64,000 nt of DNA, taken from contig CM055265.1 in NCBI GenBank assembly GCA_029237695.1, forward strand, positions 70,529,903 through 70,593,902. The letters run 5' to 3'. Each line of letters begins with the position of its first letter. The stretch's first letter is position 1. Of the stretch, positions 28,732 to 40,582 are shown piece by piece. The position numbers and the translations under genes are program-made. A model generated the notes under the pieces. That model saw only the letters and a list, made by a program, of their open reading frames with translations. It was not told the DNA's origin and made no database searches. This stretch comes from Conchocele bisecta. Its lineage: Eukaryota > Mollusca > Bivalvia > Lucinida > Thyasiridae.

Positions 28732-30182
28732 ATATGTTCAACAATTCTGCAAAAACCAGGAAACCGGTCTTCCGGAAAATAATCCGACGTTTCGGCACAA
28801 TGCCTTTATCAAGGAATTAGTTTCTTGTAGAAACTAATTCGACGTTTCGGCGCAATGCCTTTATCAAGGAATTAGTTTCTAGTAGAAACTAATCCGACGT
28901 TTCGGCGCAATGCCTTTATCAAGGAATTAGTTTCTAGTAGAAACTAATCCGACTTTTCGGCGCAATGCCTTTATAAAGGAATTAGTTTATAGTAGAAACT
29001 AATCCGACGTTTCGGCACAATGCCTGTATCAAGGAATTAGTTTGTAGTATAAACTAATCCGACGTTTCGGCGCAATGTCTTTATCAAGGAATTAGTTCAT
29101 AGTATAAACTAATCCGACGTTCGTTTCGGCACAAGGCCTTTATCAAGGAATTAGTTTCTAGTAGATACTAATCCGACGTTTCGGCGCAATGCCTTTATCA
29201 ATGAATTAGTTTCTAGTAGAAACTAATCCGACGTTCGTTTTGGCACAAGGCCTTTATCAAGGAATTAGTTTCTAGCAGAAACCAATCCGACGTTCGTTTC
29301 GGCACAAGGCCTTTATCAAAGAATTAGTTTCTAGTAGAAACCAATCCGACGTTTCGGCACAATGCCTTTATCAAGGAATTAATTTCTAGTAGAAAATAAT
29401 CCGACGTTTCGGCAGAAGGCCTTTATCAAGGAATTAGTTTATAGTAGAAACTAATCCGACGAATTAGTTTCTAGTAGAAACTAACCCGACGTTTCGGCAC
29501 AATGCCTTTATCAAGGAATTAGTTTATAGTAGAAACCAATCAGACGTTTCGGCGCAATGCCTTTATCAAGGAATTAGTTTCTAGTAGAAACTAATCCGAC
29601 GTTTCGGCACAATGCCTTTATCAAGGAATTAGTTTCTAGTAGAAACTAATCCGACGTTTCGGCACAATGCCTTTATCAATGAATTAGTTTCTAGTAGAAA
29701 CTAATCCGACGTTCGTTTTGGCACAAGGCCTCTATCAAGGAATTAGTTTCTAGCAGAAACCAATCCGACGTTCGTTTCGGCACAAGGCCTTTATCAAAGA
29801 ATTAGTTTCTAGTAGAAACTAATCCGACGTTTCGGCACAATGCCTTTATCAAGGAATTAGTTTCTAGTAGATAGTAGAAACTAATCCGATGTTTCGACAC
29901 AATGCCTTTATCAAGGAATTAGTTTCTAGTAGAAACTAATCCGACGTTTCGGCACAATGCCTTTATCAAGGAATTAGTTTATAGTAGAAACTAATTCGAC
30001 GTTTCGGCGCAATGCCTTTATCAAGAAATTAGTTTATAGTAGAAACTAATCCGACGTTCGTTTAGGCACAATGCCTTTATCAAGGAATTAGTTTCTAGTA
30101 TAAACTAATTCCTTGATAAAGGCATTGTGCTGAAACGTCGGAGGAGTGGTTTCCTGATTTTCGCAGAATTGTTCAACATATC
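28732..30182. mobile_element. TIR-bounded 55-bp minisatellite, about 24 units
   Basis: Outer inverted ends are TATGTTCAACAATTCTGC with CCAGGAAACC at the left, and GGTTTCCTGATTTTCGCAG with TTGTTCAACATA at the right. Inside, a 55-bp unit carrying AATCCGACGTTTCGGC, ATGCCTTTATCAAGG and AATTAGTTTCTAGTAG repeats about 24 times. Each unit contains GTTTCTAGTAGAAAC (hairpin), and the last unit is inverted (CCTTGATAAAGGCATTGTGC). Variants with an extra GTTC (CGACGTTCGTTTCGG) cluster at 29115-29310 and 29710-29785, suggesting duplication of multi-unit blocks. It lies in the part with no right-arm partner. Confidence 0.85.
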
Positions 30183-30445
30183 GTATTATTGCGAAAAGCT
30201 TACTGAATTGTATTCGAACATACATGTATTAACCTCGCAGATTATTCTGATTACAAGCGTTCGGCCTTCAAATGTATATCGACAGAAATAAAAACACAAC
30301 TTTGTGTGGAATATCTTTAAACTGGACAACATATCGGTCTACAAATAGAGTCATATTATAAACTAGACATGAAATCCGTCTACAAAATGACGAAGGGAGA
30401 TAACGAGAGGAAGGTTTTCTAAAGAGTGTTCAAGTTATGAACAAG

Positions 30446-30677
30446 GGGACCGTTTCACTAAACTTCGTACGACTACATTGTTCAAAAGTGCAACCGTGAT
30501 TATGATTGTCTGTAAATTTCACGTTAACGATGTTTTCTTGTAAAAATGTACGTGTATTTGATTTACATTTATTGAGCTCTGTACATAACAGTAAATGTAA
30601 ATCCATCATTGAAATTTCAGACGATCCTAAATTTGCACTTACAATCATTTTATTCGTACGAAGTTTAGTGGAACGGC
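30446..30677. mobile_element. CGTACGAC MITE
   Basis: GGGGACCGTTTCACTAAACT to AAGTTTAGTGGAACGG, centre TTATTGAGCTCTGTACATAA. Divergent copy. Confidence 0.75.
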
Positions 30678-30740
30678 ACAAAGGACACGAAAATGCATGT
30701 GGCCATGCGGTGAAACCAGTGATATTTAATTGTTTGTTTG

Positions 30741-30868
30741 TTGGGGTTTAACGGCCTATCAACATCTAAGGTCATGTAAGGCCGGGTCAATGGGTTTAGT
30801 ACTAAATCCCATATATTACCTGTACAAATAGGGGGGAAATCCCAAAATCAGAACAGAATATTTACAAT
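30741..30868 (+). mobile_element. SINE-like repeat (GGGGTTTAACGGCC), copy 1
   Basis: TTGGGGTTTAACGGCCTATC, AAGGCCGGGTCAATGGG, and CCCAAAATCAGAACAGAATA near the end. The copy at 32282-32403 is in the opposite orientation and keeps a box B-like GGTTCGATCCC where this one has GGGTTTAGTAC. Confidence 0.55.
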
Positions 30869-31022
30869 AAATCAAAGTACTGAAAGTACTGACTGGCGGG
30901 AGACAAGTAGCCACTTGTGAATTTGCATACTCAGAAATTCCTTGTTAGAAATATATTCGATGTTGATTATTGGATGTACAATCTGCAAATTTGGAGAACT
31001 TGATCAGTTACTGGTGTTTGTA

Positions 31023-31345
31023 AGTTCACTCGCTGACTTTAAATGTCACCTGACTGTTGTTAATTGCGAACGCAAATTGAGCCTATTGAGACGTCCCCCC
31101 AATGAACAGAGAGCCACTTCCGAAAGGGGGCGTCTCAATAACAGCAATTTGTTCTCTTCAAAAGTAAAGTTGGGCATGCCAACTATTTTACACATAATGT
31201 TGAGCATTGCCATTGCTATTAATAACTTGCTTTCAGTTCACTCGCTGACTTTAAATGTCACCTGACTGTTGTTAATTGCGAACGCAAATTGAGCCTATTC
31301 AGACGTCCCCCGATGAACAGAGAGCCACTTCCGAAAGTAGATCCG
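31023..31345. repeat. 214-bp tandem duplication
   Basis: AGTTCACTCGCTGACTTTAA starts at about 31023 and again at 31237; GAACGCAAATTGAGCCTATT and ACAGAGAGCCACTTCCG follow in both. Two units, the second incomplete. Confidence 0.8.
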
Positions 31346-31563
31346 TGCAAACGGCCAGAATCACGATCCCAATAGCGTGGAGACAGTATGTCTCCCGCCA
31401 AAAACTATATATTCAGCCCTGACATCAGGATAATCCTGATCTGATCCCAGGTCCTCGCCACACCAGAATCACTTTGCCCCAGTTAGAACACGCTGGCGGG
31501 ACGGACTGCATGTACATCACAGCCATTGTATCCCGAACATTTGTCCAAGGAATACAGGAGTTG
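31346..31563. other. Non-coding, no feature recognised
   Basis: Includes an inverted repeat TCAGGATAATCCTGA at about 31425. No gene. Confidence 0.5.
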
Positions 31564-31567
31564 TTAA

Positions 31568-31773
31568 CCCTTCCTACGCTGTTGACGGAAATTTCCGTCT
31601 GCTGTTTTTCATTTTTGCTTTAATTCTTAACAAAAAACTGGTTTTGACAGCACATGAGAATCGTCTCCAGTGGAGACGATTCTCATGTGCTGTCAAAACC
31701 AGGTTTTTGTCGAGAAATATTGAAAATAAAACATTTCCAGCAGACGACAGCATTTAATTCAGCGTAGTAAGGG
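31568..31773. mobile_element. piggyBac-type MITE
   Basis: TTAA at 31564-31567 and 31774-31777. CCCTTCCTACGCTG to AGCGTAGTAAGGG, with the same TTTTGACAGCACATGAGAAT central hairpin as 8278-8472. Confidence 0.8.
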
Positions 31774-31853
31774 TTAATGATCATCGTTCCTGCCTGTGGG
31801 TGGCAGGTGTGAGCATACGATGGGTCATTTAACGATCAGGAAACCGGAGACCA

Positions 31854-32094
31854 GGGGGACATTTCACTAAACGTCGTACGACTAAAATGTTCGTAAGTGC
31901 AAAATTATGATAGTCCGTAAATTTCACATTAACACTGTTTTCTTGTAAACAATTATTGGATTTCGATTTAGGCAGATGCAGCCTATTCTCAATAAATGTA
32001 AATATATCAATTGAAATTTCCAGACGATCATAAAGTTGCACTTAAGAACATTTTAGTCGTATGAAGTTTAGTGAAACGGGCCCCTGGTTTGGCC
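31854..32094. mobile_element. CGTACGAC MITE
   Basis: CAGGGGGACATTTCACTAAA to AGTTTAGTGAAACGGGCCCC. Central hairpin degraded. Confidence 0.75.
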
Positions 32095-32281
32095 CTTATG
32101 TACATGTTTGGCATTCTTGTATGTGATAGTTGAATCTGGTTTTACCCCTTGTATGAATAATAGCGTATTCCAAATCCTATTACTTTTAGGGGAATGGGCC
32201 AAGTGACCTTGGTGTGGTATGGACATGGCACCAGGTCAGGTTATTCTAATTTCAGGGTTGCATATATTTTTATTTTGATGT

Positions 32282-32403
32282 AAATATTCCGTTCTGATTT
32301 TGGGATTCCACCCCCACACCCCCACAATGCAGCAGGTTTCATGCGGGATCGAACCCGTTGTCCCGGCCTTAAACAGCCTTACCTATTGATAGGCCGTTAA
32401 CCA
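32282..32403 (-). mobile_element. SINE-like repeat (GGGGTTTAACGGCC), copy 2
   Basis: On the minus strand: TGGTTAACGGCCTATCAA, AAGGCCGGGACAACGGG, box B-like GGTTCGATCCCGC, then TGGAATCCCAAAATCAGAAC. A polymerase-III-type ancestry is inferred only from the box B-like core. Confidence 0.55.
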
Positions 32404-32560
32404 TCAATCAAATAGAAAGAGTACTGTGTCTACTGTTCATTACTGTTCATTACTGTTCATTACTTATAGTTGCGGGCAGTAGCTCTGCAAAACTCCCGTA
32501 CAGTCCGCATACGACGGACGGTACTGCAGTTTTGCTGAGTTTCTTCCCGCCAATACACAC

Positions 32561-32664
32561 CAGGGGGCCGTTTCACTAAACGTTGTACGACGTTCGTAAG
32601 TGCAAATTTGGGATCGAACATTACGAACATTTTAGTCGTACGAAGTTAAGTGAAACGGGCCCCA
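32561..32664. mobile_element. CGTACGAC MITE, internally deleted
   Basis: GGGGGCCGTTTCACTAAACG to TTAAGTGAAACGGGCCCC in only 104 bp; the central hairpin is gone. Confidence 0.75.
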
Positions 32665-32747
32665 GTATGTCAACCGCCCATTACTTTAATATGTCTAACG
32701 CTCATTGGGCCATAAAACGGTACTTTAATTCAAATTAGCCCCGTGCA

Positions 32748-33247
32748 NNNNNNNNNNNNNNNNNNNNNNNNNNNNNNNNNNNNNNNNNNNNNNNNNNNNN
32801 NNNNNNNNNNNNNNNNNNNNNNNNNNNNNNNNNNNNNNNNNNNNNNNNNNNNNNNNNNNNNNNNNNNNNNNNNNNNNNNNNNNNNNNNNNNNNNNNNNNN
32901 NNNNNNNNNNNNNNNNNNNNNNNNNNNNNNNNNNNNNNNNNNNNNNNNNNNNNNNNNNNNNNNNNNNNNNNNNNNNNNNNNNNNNNNNNNNNNNNNNNNN
33001 NNNNNNNNNNNNNNNNNNNNNNNNNNNNNNNNNNNNNNNNNNNNNNNNNNNNNNNNNNNNNNNNNNNNNNNNNNNNNNNNNNNNNNNNNNNNNNNNNNNN
33101 NNNNNNNNNNNNNNNNNNNNNNNNNNNNNNNNNNNNNNNNNNNNNNNNNNNNNNNNNNNNNNNNNNNNNNNNNNNNNNNNNNNNNNNNNNNNNNNNNNNN
33201 NNNNNNNNNNNNNNNNNNNNNNNNNNNNNNNNNNNNNNNNNNNNNNN
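32748..33247. other. Assembly gap, 500 N
   Basis: Exactly 500 N. A round number of this kind is a scaffolding placeholder, not a measured length. It sits between the two inverted arms. Confidence 0.98.
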
Positions 33248-33745
33248 GGTCAGCAGATAAAAAACAGTTTATATTTACCAAAACCTAACATGAACCATCG
33301 TCTATTCTCGAGCCAACATATGGAATGATCTACCAGTTTATGTTAAAACTGCCAAGTCCGTGGAAGTATTATTTGTTAAATATGTATATATGTACTTGTA
33401 GTTAGATATATGATCTCAGGGAAGATTGGCTCAACACGGCTGAAACTGTTGGAATTATTTTCATGAAAATATGAGACACAGAGGCTTTGTTATGACTTGT
33501 TCTATCATTTGTAACACCACACCATTTCTTGAAAATGATTCCAAAGCGGGGTCATAACCACCTCAAATTGTCGCTACAAATAATACCTTAAATTCTGACG
33601 CGAAACCGTACCGGCGAGACAGCATAGCATGAGCCATTTTCCAAGATGTCAAAATCAACAGGAGCTAACATTCAGTTTCGTACAAATGTGGAATACTCTA
33701 AAAACAATACACCTAGTCAAACCTCCTAAAGTCAAGCTGTATTAT
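33248..33745. other. Non-coding after the gap
   Basis: No gene and no partner in the left arm. GGAATGATCTACCAGTTTATG at about 33321-33341 resembles the WN[DN]LP region often seen at the end of LINE ORFs, but there is no open frame around it. Confidence 0.45.
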
Positions 33746-34112
33746 ATACATACCCATGAAATACATAGTTATACGATGTAAATAAAAGTCATATATCAGT
33801 CTCATCGATGAAATAAACAACTTCCTACTTCCGCTATCTATATTCATAACGCGCACCTGCAGTGCCGGACTGCAAATAGGCTGCAAATACACATTCATTA
33901 CCGTATACAGTCTTACAACTGCTAATTTCCATGGAGCGGTATATAATAAATCGAATATTCATATTTATGCAACGAATATGACATATATGTTCATCTCGTG
34001 GTGTGAAATGTCCATATTTCACGAGTGAAATATGGACATTCCACACTACTCGATGAACATATATGTCATATTCGTTGCAAAATATGAATATCCTCTATAT
34101 ATTCAAGAATCT
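33746..34112. mobile_element. GTCATATTCGTTGC foldback element
   Basis: GTATATAATAAATCGAATAT, GCAACGAATATGACATATAT and the inverse GATGAACATATATGTCATAT. A near-copy of 39856-40228, in the same orientation, but in the non-homologous centre. Confidence 0.7.
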
Positions 34113-34424
34113 ATTTTTCAAGACACACTGGTGTAACTTGCAGGGTCGGTAGTGAAGTATATAGAAAATCGTCCACCCCCGTCCCGTGAGACCTTAGCCG
34201 TGACCATTATATTTCTTGCCAGCTATCGGCGACACTATAATTGCTGGCCGCGAGCCGTTCACAGCTCACCGTGGATGGGCTCCGGCATCGTGCTCATGTG
34301 TCTGTCAATATCCGCAGGAACGTGCAATGCTGGCACTTCGGCTTATAGCAATCATGAACATACGAACATACAAACATTCCGATACGGAGGCTGTAACATT
34401 TGAACGTTTATTCAATTAAGATTT

Positions 34425-34475
34425 CAGGGGCGGATCCAGCATTTGGGGAACGGGGGGGGGGAGGGAGGGGGGTCT
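34425..34475. repeat. CAGGGGCGGATCC end followed by a G-rich tract
   Basis: CAGGGGCGGATCCAGC at 34426 is a lone end of the foldback family at 1392, followed by G9 and GGGAGGGAGGGGGG, which could form a G-quadruplex on the plus strand. Confidence 0.6.
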
Positions 34476-34789
34476 AGTTGCGAAGGTAACTCTTGGTAAC
34501 GTTACTACGACGTCGTATGAGTATTGACGCTGTAATGTTATTTTCGCCATCTTGTTTACCAAGAGACAGACCGCTTTCCAAAATCTCTCAATAATTTTGC
34601 GAATATCACAGATTTAAGACTCAAATTTACAACGATACCTGTTCATATAACCACCATAGAGAGCTAGTATACAAAGGTGAGACACAAAAAGGCGTGCCGT
34701 CATGTTTCTTGCGTTTGTTGGCAATATATTGATGTTGTTTTCTTGGCAACATACCCCACCCACTGCTGGCCGACCATGCAACATGTAAT

Positions 34790-35041
34790 ACATGCAACAT
34801 GCAACATGCAACATGTGATTGTGGTGAAATAGAGTCGGTACACCATTTCTTGATTGAGTGTGATAAATATGAAACGTACAGAGCACACAAACGGATGAAT
34901 CTGCTCTGGCGTTGTGGTGTCACAGAGTGGTCATTAGACAGTCTCTTAGGTATTGGCGAAGAAGATCCTTGGAAGAATGTTAGTCCTGCAATCCTGGAAG
35001 AGTTGTCCGAATTTATTAAAGATACATTACGCATTACTTAA
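34790..35041 (+). pseudogene. 3' end of a LINE (non-LTR retrotransposon) ORF2
   Basis: The frame encodes CDCGEIESVHHFLIECDKY, the C-x-C-G-x(3)-S-x(2)-H-x(3)-x-C pattern found at the C terminus of many Jockey/I/R1-clade LINE polymerases, followed by about 60 residues to a TAA at 35039-35041. Upstream lies an ACATGCAAC microsatellite (34775-34815) and no recognisable reverse transcriptase, so this is a 5'-truncated copy. It has no left-arm counterpart. Confidence 0.65.
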
Positions 35042-35244
35042 GGATGGTCCTCAATCAACACAAATTCATGTATAACTAGACACAATTTAACCGGCATATC
35101 CTTGTGAAATATTTTCATTTAAATTTATTTCCCAGTTCTCAAACTAGTGCGATGGTATATCCAATACATGCATCACATTACATAATAATAATAACTTGAA
35201 GATACATGGCGAAAAATGTTGAATAATGTTTAGTGTTCGGATGT

Positions 35245-35800
35245 ACATTGTATATGTGGTGACCACTCATTAGAACCGTCTCGGCGAGACGGTTCAAATG
35301 AGTGGTCACAATGTATACTGTCGATGAGAAATAAGAAAAATAGAAAAAAAGAAAATGTCTCAAAATTTGCATACGCGTAAAAGCGTATTCCGTCAGTAAT
35401 ATCTACAATGTACACACAGATGGACAGCTGGCGTCCATTTTCAGTAATGCACAATACAAGCAATGCTGGTGCACTCCGCGCCGGCGAAAAACGTTTCACG
35501 TCGGATACACCGTTTTCCTGACGAGATGCCACTCAGCTCTAACTATATGTGCAGCTATCACATGAACGCATTTTGCGTCTAGTAACCGGCGAGTCTCTGA
35601 ATGTATATGCGTAATGAGAACTTAAAATGATTTGGGCCATCTGTGTTGGTCAGTAAGGATACTCACTGTTGCTGCACTCCGCACCGGCGCAATGTCTCAC
35701 GTCGAAAAATGCACCGGTTTCCTGACGAAATGCCACTCTGCTCTACTTAGAGCTATCGCATATCACATTTTTCGTCTAGTAACCGGCGCAAATTTCGACT
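35245..35800. repeat. Mirror of the GAACCGTCTCG hairpin and ~200-bp duplication
   Basis: Hairpin at 35245-35345 and two repeat units at 35460-35800, inverse of 28295-27745. Both units are conserved in both arms. Confidence 0.75.
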
Positions 35801-35829
35801 AAAACATAATCAACATCGCCTATCAGTGA

Positions 35830-36126
35830 AAATGTTATTCTAATTTCCAATTTCGCACTTACGAACTTCTTAGTCGTACGAAGTTTAGTGAAACGGGGCC
35901 CGTTTCACTAAACTTCGTACGACTAAAAAGTTAGTATTAAAGCGCAAATTTAGGATCATCTGGAAAGTTCAATTGATTGATTTACATTTATTGAATATTA
36001 TTATGCTCAATAAATGTAAATCCAATAATTGCTTACAATAAAACATTCTTAATGTGAAATTTAACGACTATCATAATTGTGAACCTGCGAACATTTTAGT
36101 CGTACGAAGCTTAGTGAAAAGGCCCC
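35830..36126. mobile_element. CGTACGAC MITE plus half element (mirror)
   Basis: GGGGCCCGTTTCACTAAACT at 35895 to TTAGTGAAAAGGCCCCC at 36125, preceded by the half element. Inverse of 27406-27690. Confidence 0.8.
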
Positions 36127-38087
36127 CAAGGTCCATAGTCTGACCTACTTTTGTGATATTCGGATGGAGAGTTGTATTGACGTTTGTTGGCAGCCATATA
36201 TATTGTAGTCCAGCGTGTTTCTGGTTCTTTCGTTGGTGAAATGCTGGCAGATGTTTACTGGAGTGCGCTTGTTGCGTTTCATCGCTGAAAACATAACAGA
36301 AAACAGTAAAAACGGCTGTGTTGTTAATCATGCATGTAACATGTTTAATATCTGGTTTTAATAGGATCATCAGGATCTACAATGAGAGCAATTATTTACA
36401 ATACTTTGAAATACCGGTATTCTGATTAAGGACCCGTCCCACCACAGACTTTGCTACGTACGGATAACTACATTATGTCATATCGTAATCAGTGTATTTC
36501 CGTTCTTTGTCAAACGACACAAGAGGTGAAACTGGCTGATGGCTTGAACACACGAAGATAGCCGAGCCGGTCACTCCATGAACCATATAGTACAGTAACA
36601 CGGCAAAGTTCACATAACGTTACACATATATCCTATCACAGTTAGGAAGCAATTGTGTTTGAATAATATGATGATCAGGGGTACATGTAGGACGGGTCCT
36701 TAATGGATTAGTGCTAAATTCACACCGGTCAAAAATAACCATGCAACTGCGATATATTTATCGGGGGGGTGGGGGGCGAGGGGGTGGGGGTGGTGTTAAG
36801 CCTCGTTTCACTATAGCATAAATAATACTGATAACGCGAACACACATGCGTCTGCAAAGGGCGGCTAACCCAACCGCCGACAGCATCAAATTTACATTCT
36901 GTCGATTTCGACCTTAATATATATCTTTCAAACAGCAAGCGTTCCCCATGTTACACCATAATGACGTTATCTCTTGAATAATTGACTTACATAAAGATTA
37001 AACCTGCATTCCCGCATTCCAGTTTGTACTATCGGGAGAATAAATAGAGTGATGTGATGATTTCACAACACAGCCGTTTTTAGAGTAATGTGATGAATCA
37101 CGAGTGATGGTTTAATATGATATTTATTAAACGAGTTTACTGATTTCATAAGAAACTATGCCGAGTTTTTTATGAAATCAGTCAACGAGTTAAATAATCA
37201 TTATATTAAATTAACATAAATGTTAGATTATATCAATTGCATGAGCACATCATCATAATTTGAAGCTCTATTGTAGCGAGCTCATTTGCATATTTATTAC
37301 ACTACAGATTTATATTACACTGTGTTATTGCACTGTGAAAGCCCATTTCAGGCAGGAAAACTCCATTTAATATTATCCGACGGGCTTATTGCTACTACAT
37401 GTATTATGCTTTTAATATCAAACGTGAATTGCCACTTTTGACATCAGGGGCGATAACAGTGTGTCCTTCAAAGGATAAATGAAATAAATATGCATAGTCT
37501 CTATTTTGATGTGGAATGATCACATTTTATAATATTTCGATAAAGGTATCTATCCAGGAGACGAATTTAATTAATTTAAATAATTTAAAAATGCCCTGCC
37601 TCATTTGCATATCTACAAAGGAGCGCGTCACTGGAATGAATTGAACTATTAATTCGTAATATTACATGCTACCCAGTGATTTAACGTGATTTTGGAGGGA
37701 TTTATTTCCTTGAAGGAATATTTCCTCCTAGACGTTCGCGAGACGTAATTGACATCTATAAATCCGACAAATAAACTCGTGCTCCGCACTCGTTTCTTTA
37801 TCGGATTTCCAGATGTCTCGGGAAATAAATCCGGTATTTCAAAATGGTAGTTGAATAAACTCTATATAATATGTAGAGAGCAGGAATTTTTAAGTTTTAA
37901 CACGAAAAGCGATGGAATAGTTAAACACGTGTGCACTTGTTTATTTTTGATAATAGCACTAAATGGCCTAATCTGCGGGAGTACGGCTTTAACGTCTACA
38001 ATCGATACTCTTACCCCAGAGAGGAAGTAACAACACCATTGTCGCTCTAATCAGAGATATTATCTTTTTTTGCTGAAACCTGGTTTG
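36127..38087. other. Non-coding, mirror of 25488-27405
   Basis: Includes the G-rich tract 36763-36795 (GGGGGGGTGGGGGG, then GAGGGGGTGGGGG), the RGGACCCGTCC-bounded element and inverted TTTCTTATGAAATCAGT copies at 37130-37200. No gene. Confidence 0.55.
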
Positions 38088-38336
38088 GCTGTGACTGGAT
38101 AAATGGGGGTTATTGATTTCGCGACAAGTGTAGATCCAGATCAGCCTGTGCATCCGCACAGTCTGATCAGGATCTGCACTCACGGTTCGCCATTCCGTCA
38201 ATAAAGCGCTCGTCATGATTCTAACAAGAACAACGATCGTTATCGGGCTTCAGGAGTGTGCTATTTGATCAGGAACTACACTGGTCGCAACTCTCATAAG
38301 TCCCATTTCTCCAGTCACAGCCACATACATGTATAG
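38088..38336. mobile_element. GATCAGACTG element (mirror)
   Basis: GGCTGTGACTGGATAAATGG to CCATTTCTCCAGTCACAGCC, inverse of 25247-25487; here the right end is better preserved. Confidence 0.75.
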
Positions 38337-38639
38337 TGTGTAATTTAGACAGGGATCAGTCCCCCCGGTTAACCGTTAGGTCATTCCTGTCTATTGCCTC
38401 CCTTGGGAAATAATACCACATTTCCTGCAGTGATATAATGATACTTTATCAACGCCATAGGCCAACTGAGTCAGACTTGATAAGATAGAAAGATTATCTT
38501 ACATGGACAATGATTGAGTATGCTATTTATTAAACGAGTTAATGATTTCATAAGAAACGAGGCTAATTAGAAGACCCTACTGTTCAACAACCCCTAGTGT
38601 AACCGGTCCACGGGTCGATTGCCACATCCGGTGAATTGC

Positions 38640-38953
38640 ATAGAGAATAATTACAATATAATCGTTACTGGGTACAGAATATATTTTACGAGACAGCCAG
38701 GACAAGTAATTCGGTTGACTAACGCGTGAGCAACCCGAGTTAGTCAGACGAATTGCGTGGCCTGGCTGACGAGTGAAGTATATTCTCCCACCACAGGCTG
38801 GTGGTTATTCTAGTACGTTTGTTTTAAAAATAGATGTGTGTATTGTATGGGATGTATGTAGTTAGACTGTCAATTAAAATATGTAACCACACTGGTTACA
38901 ATACGCCGAGTTGTACATTTCAGCCAAGGTGTACCTTCGGCTTGTCCGTCTTG
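38640..38953. other. Segment lost from the left arm
   Basis: Contains an imperfect inverted repeat, GAATATATTTTACGAGACAG with CTGACGAGTGAAGTATATTC, around CTAACGCG/GAGTTAGTC (about 38685-38790). Left-arm copy 3 of the 21-bp element is truncated at the same boundary. Confidence 0.65.
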
Positions 38954-39382
38954 TACGGAGCCCCGCAGAGGACATGGATTATTTTGTATTAATTCGTTCC
39001 CACGAAATAACAATTCGTTCCCTCAATTTAACAATTCATCCCCTCGAATTAACAATTCGTTCCCATGATATAACAAATCGTTCCCTCGAATTAGCAATTC
39101 TTTCCCACGAAATGACAATTCGTTTCCTCAATTTAACAATTCTTTCCCGCGAATTAACAATTCGTTCCCTTAATTTAACAATTCGCTCCCACGAAATAAC
39201 AATTCGTTCCCACAAAATGACAATTCGCTCCCTCAATTTAACAATTCGTTCCCTCGAATTAACAATTCGTTCCCACGATATAACAATTCGTTCCTACGAA
39301 ATGATAATTCGTTCCCGTGGGAACGAATTGTTATTTCGTTGGTACGAATTGTTAAATTCTACGTCCCCTGCGGGGCTCCGTA
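38954..39382. mobile_element. TIR-bounded 21-bp minisatellite element, copy 4 (complete)
   Basis: TACGGAGCCCCGCAGAGGAC at the left, GTCCCCTGCGGGGCTCCGTA at the right. The flip GTTCCCGTGGGAAC is at about 39311-39324, so the inverted half is short (three units) while the direct half is long (about 15). Confidence 0.85.
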
Positions 39383-39855
39383 GTTTTTACATTTGCACAA
39401 AACATGCAGTTTACTCGGACCTAATACAGATATTCGTAAAGTCGATCATGAGACGATGAAACATAACGTGCCACCAGCATATTACATGTATATACATGTA
39501 GATCCAAATGAGTATTTCTGAGGCAAATCGTGCTTAAACGCCAGCCACACATTTATTGTCATTGGCATAATTTTACACGAAAGTCCCTGATTAATTCACA
39601 GTGTCAACTACTATGCTGGTCTAAATTAGCGTCAAATTCCGATAAATTAATCTAGTGCACTACTAGTATATTGAAACAATGTCGCACACGAGTAATTTTG
39701 TCAGCTTGTTATTTAACTGAGTCTCGTCTAAATATCACCCGCAACAAACGTGAAAGAAAAATAATTCGAAACGAAGAGAATAGAATACGTCACGAAATAT
39801 GTAATACTGTTTCTTATTGCATAAAATAGGCTTTGGCAGTGCACTAACACGGTTT

Positions 39856-40228
39856 ATTATATACCTACCCATGAAATACATAGATATACGATGTAAATAA
39901 AAGTCATATGTTCTCATCGATGAAATAAAAATACGACTACTTCGGCTATCTATATTCATAACGCGCACCTGAAAGAAAACAGCGCAAATAGGCTGCAAAT
40001 ACACATTCATTACCGCATACAGTCTAAAAAAACTGCTAATTTCCATGCAGCGGTATATAATAAATAGAATATTCATATTTTTGCAACGAGTATGACATAT
40101 ATGTTCATCTCGTGGTGTGAAATGTCCATATTTCACTCGTGCCTAACGGCACTCGTGAAATATTTACATTTCACACCGCTCGATGAACATATATGTCATA
40201 TTCGTTGCAAAAATATGAATATCCTCTA
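39856..40228. mobile_element. GTCATATTCGTTGC foldback element (mirror)
   Basis: Inverse of 23380-23766; the centre reads TTTCACTCGTGCCTAACGGC/ACTCGTGAAAT. Confidence 0.7.
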
Positions 40229-40444
40229 TGTATTGAACATCAGTAAATGAGGCCTCTACAGAAAACACGCTGAGCGACCAGTACAGCTTCAACATATTGT
40301 GATGTGCTTATGCAATAAATACAATTTAACATTTGAGTTGAATTAATATGAGATTTACTAAACGTGTTGACTGATTTCATAAGGAACTCGGCTTTGCCGA
40401 GTAAACATGATCTTACATGAGTGATGATTTAATACATGTACTAC

Positions 40445-40577
40445 AGTCTGTTCCACGTTTTACTGCCAACGAACTTTTTGCTATAACACACATTAAATCT
40501 GAAAATATTTCAATGTAAGTACTTTTTCATCAATAACAAAAAGTCACCCTCCACCACAAGAGTAATTTGATAAAATT
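40445..40577. repeat. GCCGACGAAC repeat, part split by the LTR retrotransposon
   Basis: TCTGTTCCACGTTTTACTGC, AACGAACTTTTTGC, TTTTTCATCAATAACAAAAA, ending at AATTCTATC. The other part would lie at 43870 on. The segment AACGAAC...CTATC is the one found inverted in the left-arm scar. Confidence 0.65.
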
Positions 40578-40582
40578 CTATC

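Noticed and set aside
28780..30100. CRISPR-like array
   Set aside because: Units are contiguous 55-bp tandem repeats without unique spacers, in a eukaryotic genome.
28780..30120. Hammerhead ribozyme in the 55-bp unit (minus strand TTGATAAAGGC...GCCGAAAC)
   Set aside because: The GGC/GCC stem and GAAA are suggestive, but two essential core bases of CTGATGA are changed (C to T, G to A) and there is no stem I partner.
32730..33288. ORFs across the gap
   Set aside because: They consist of N translated as X.
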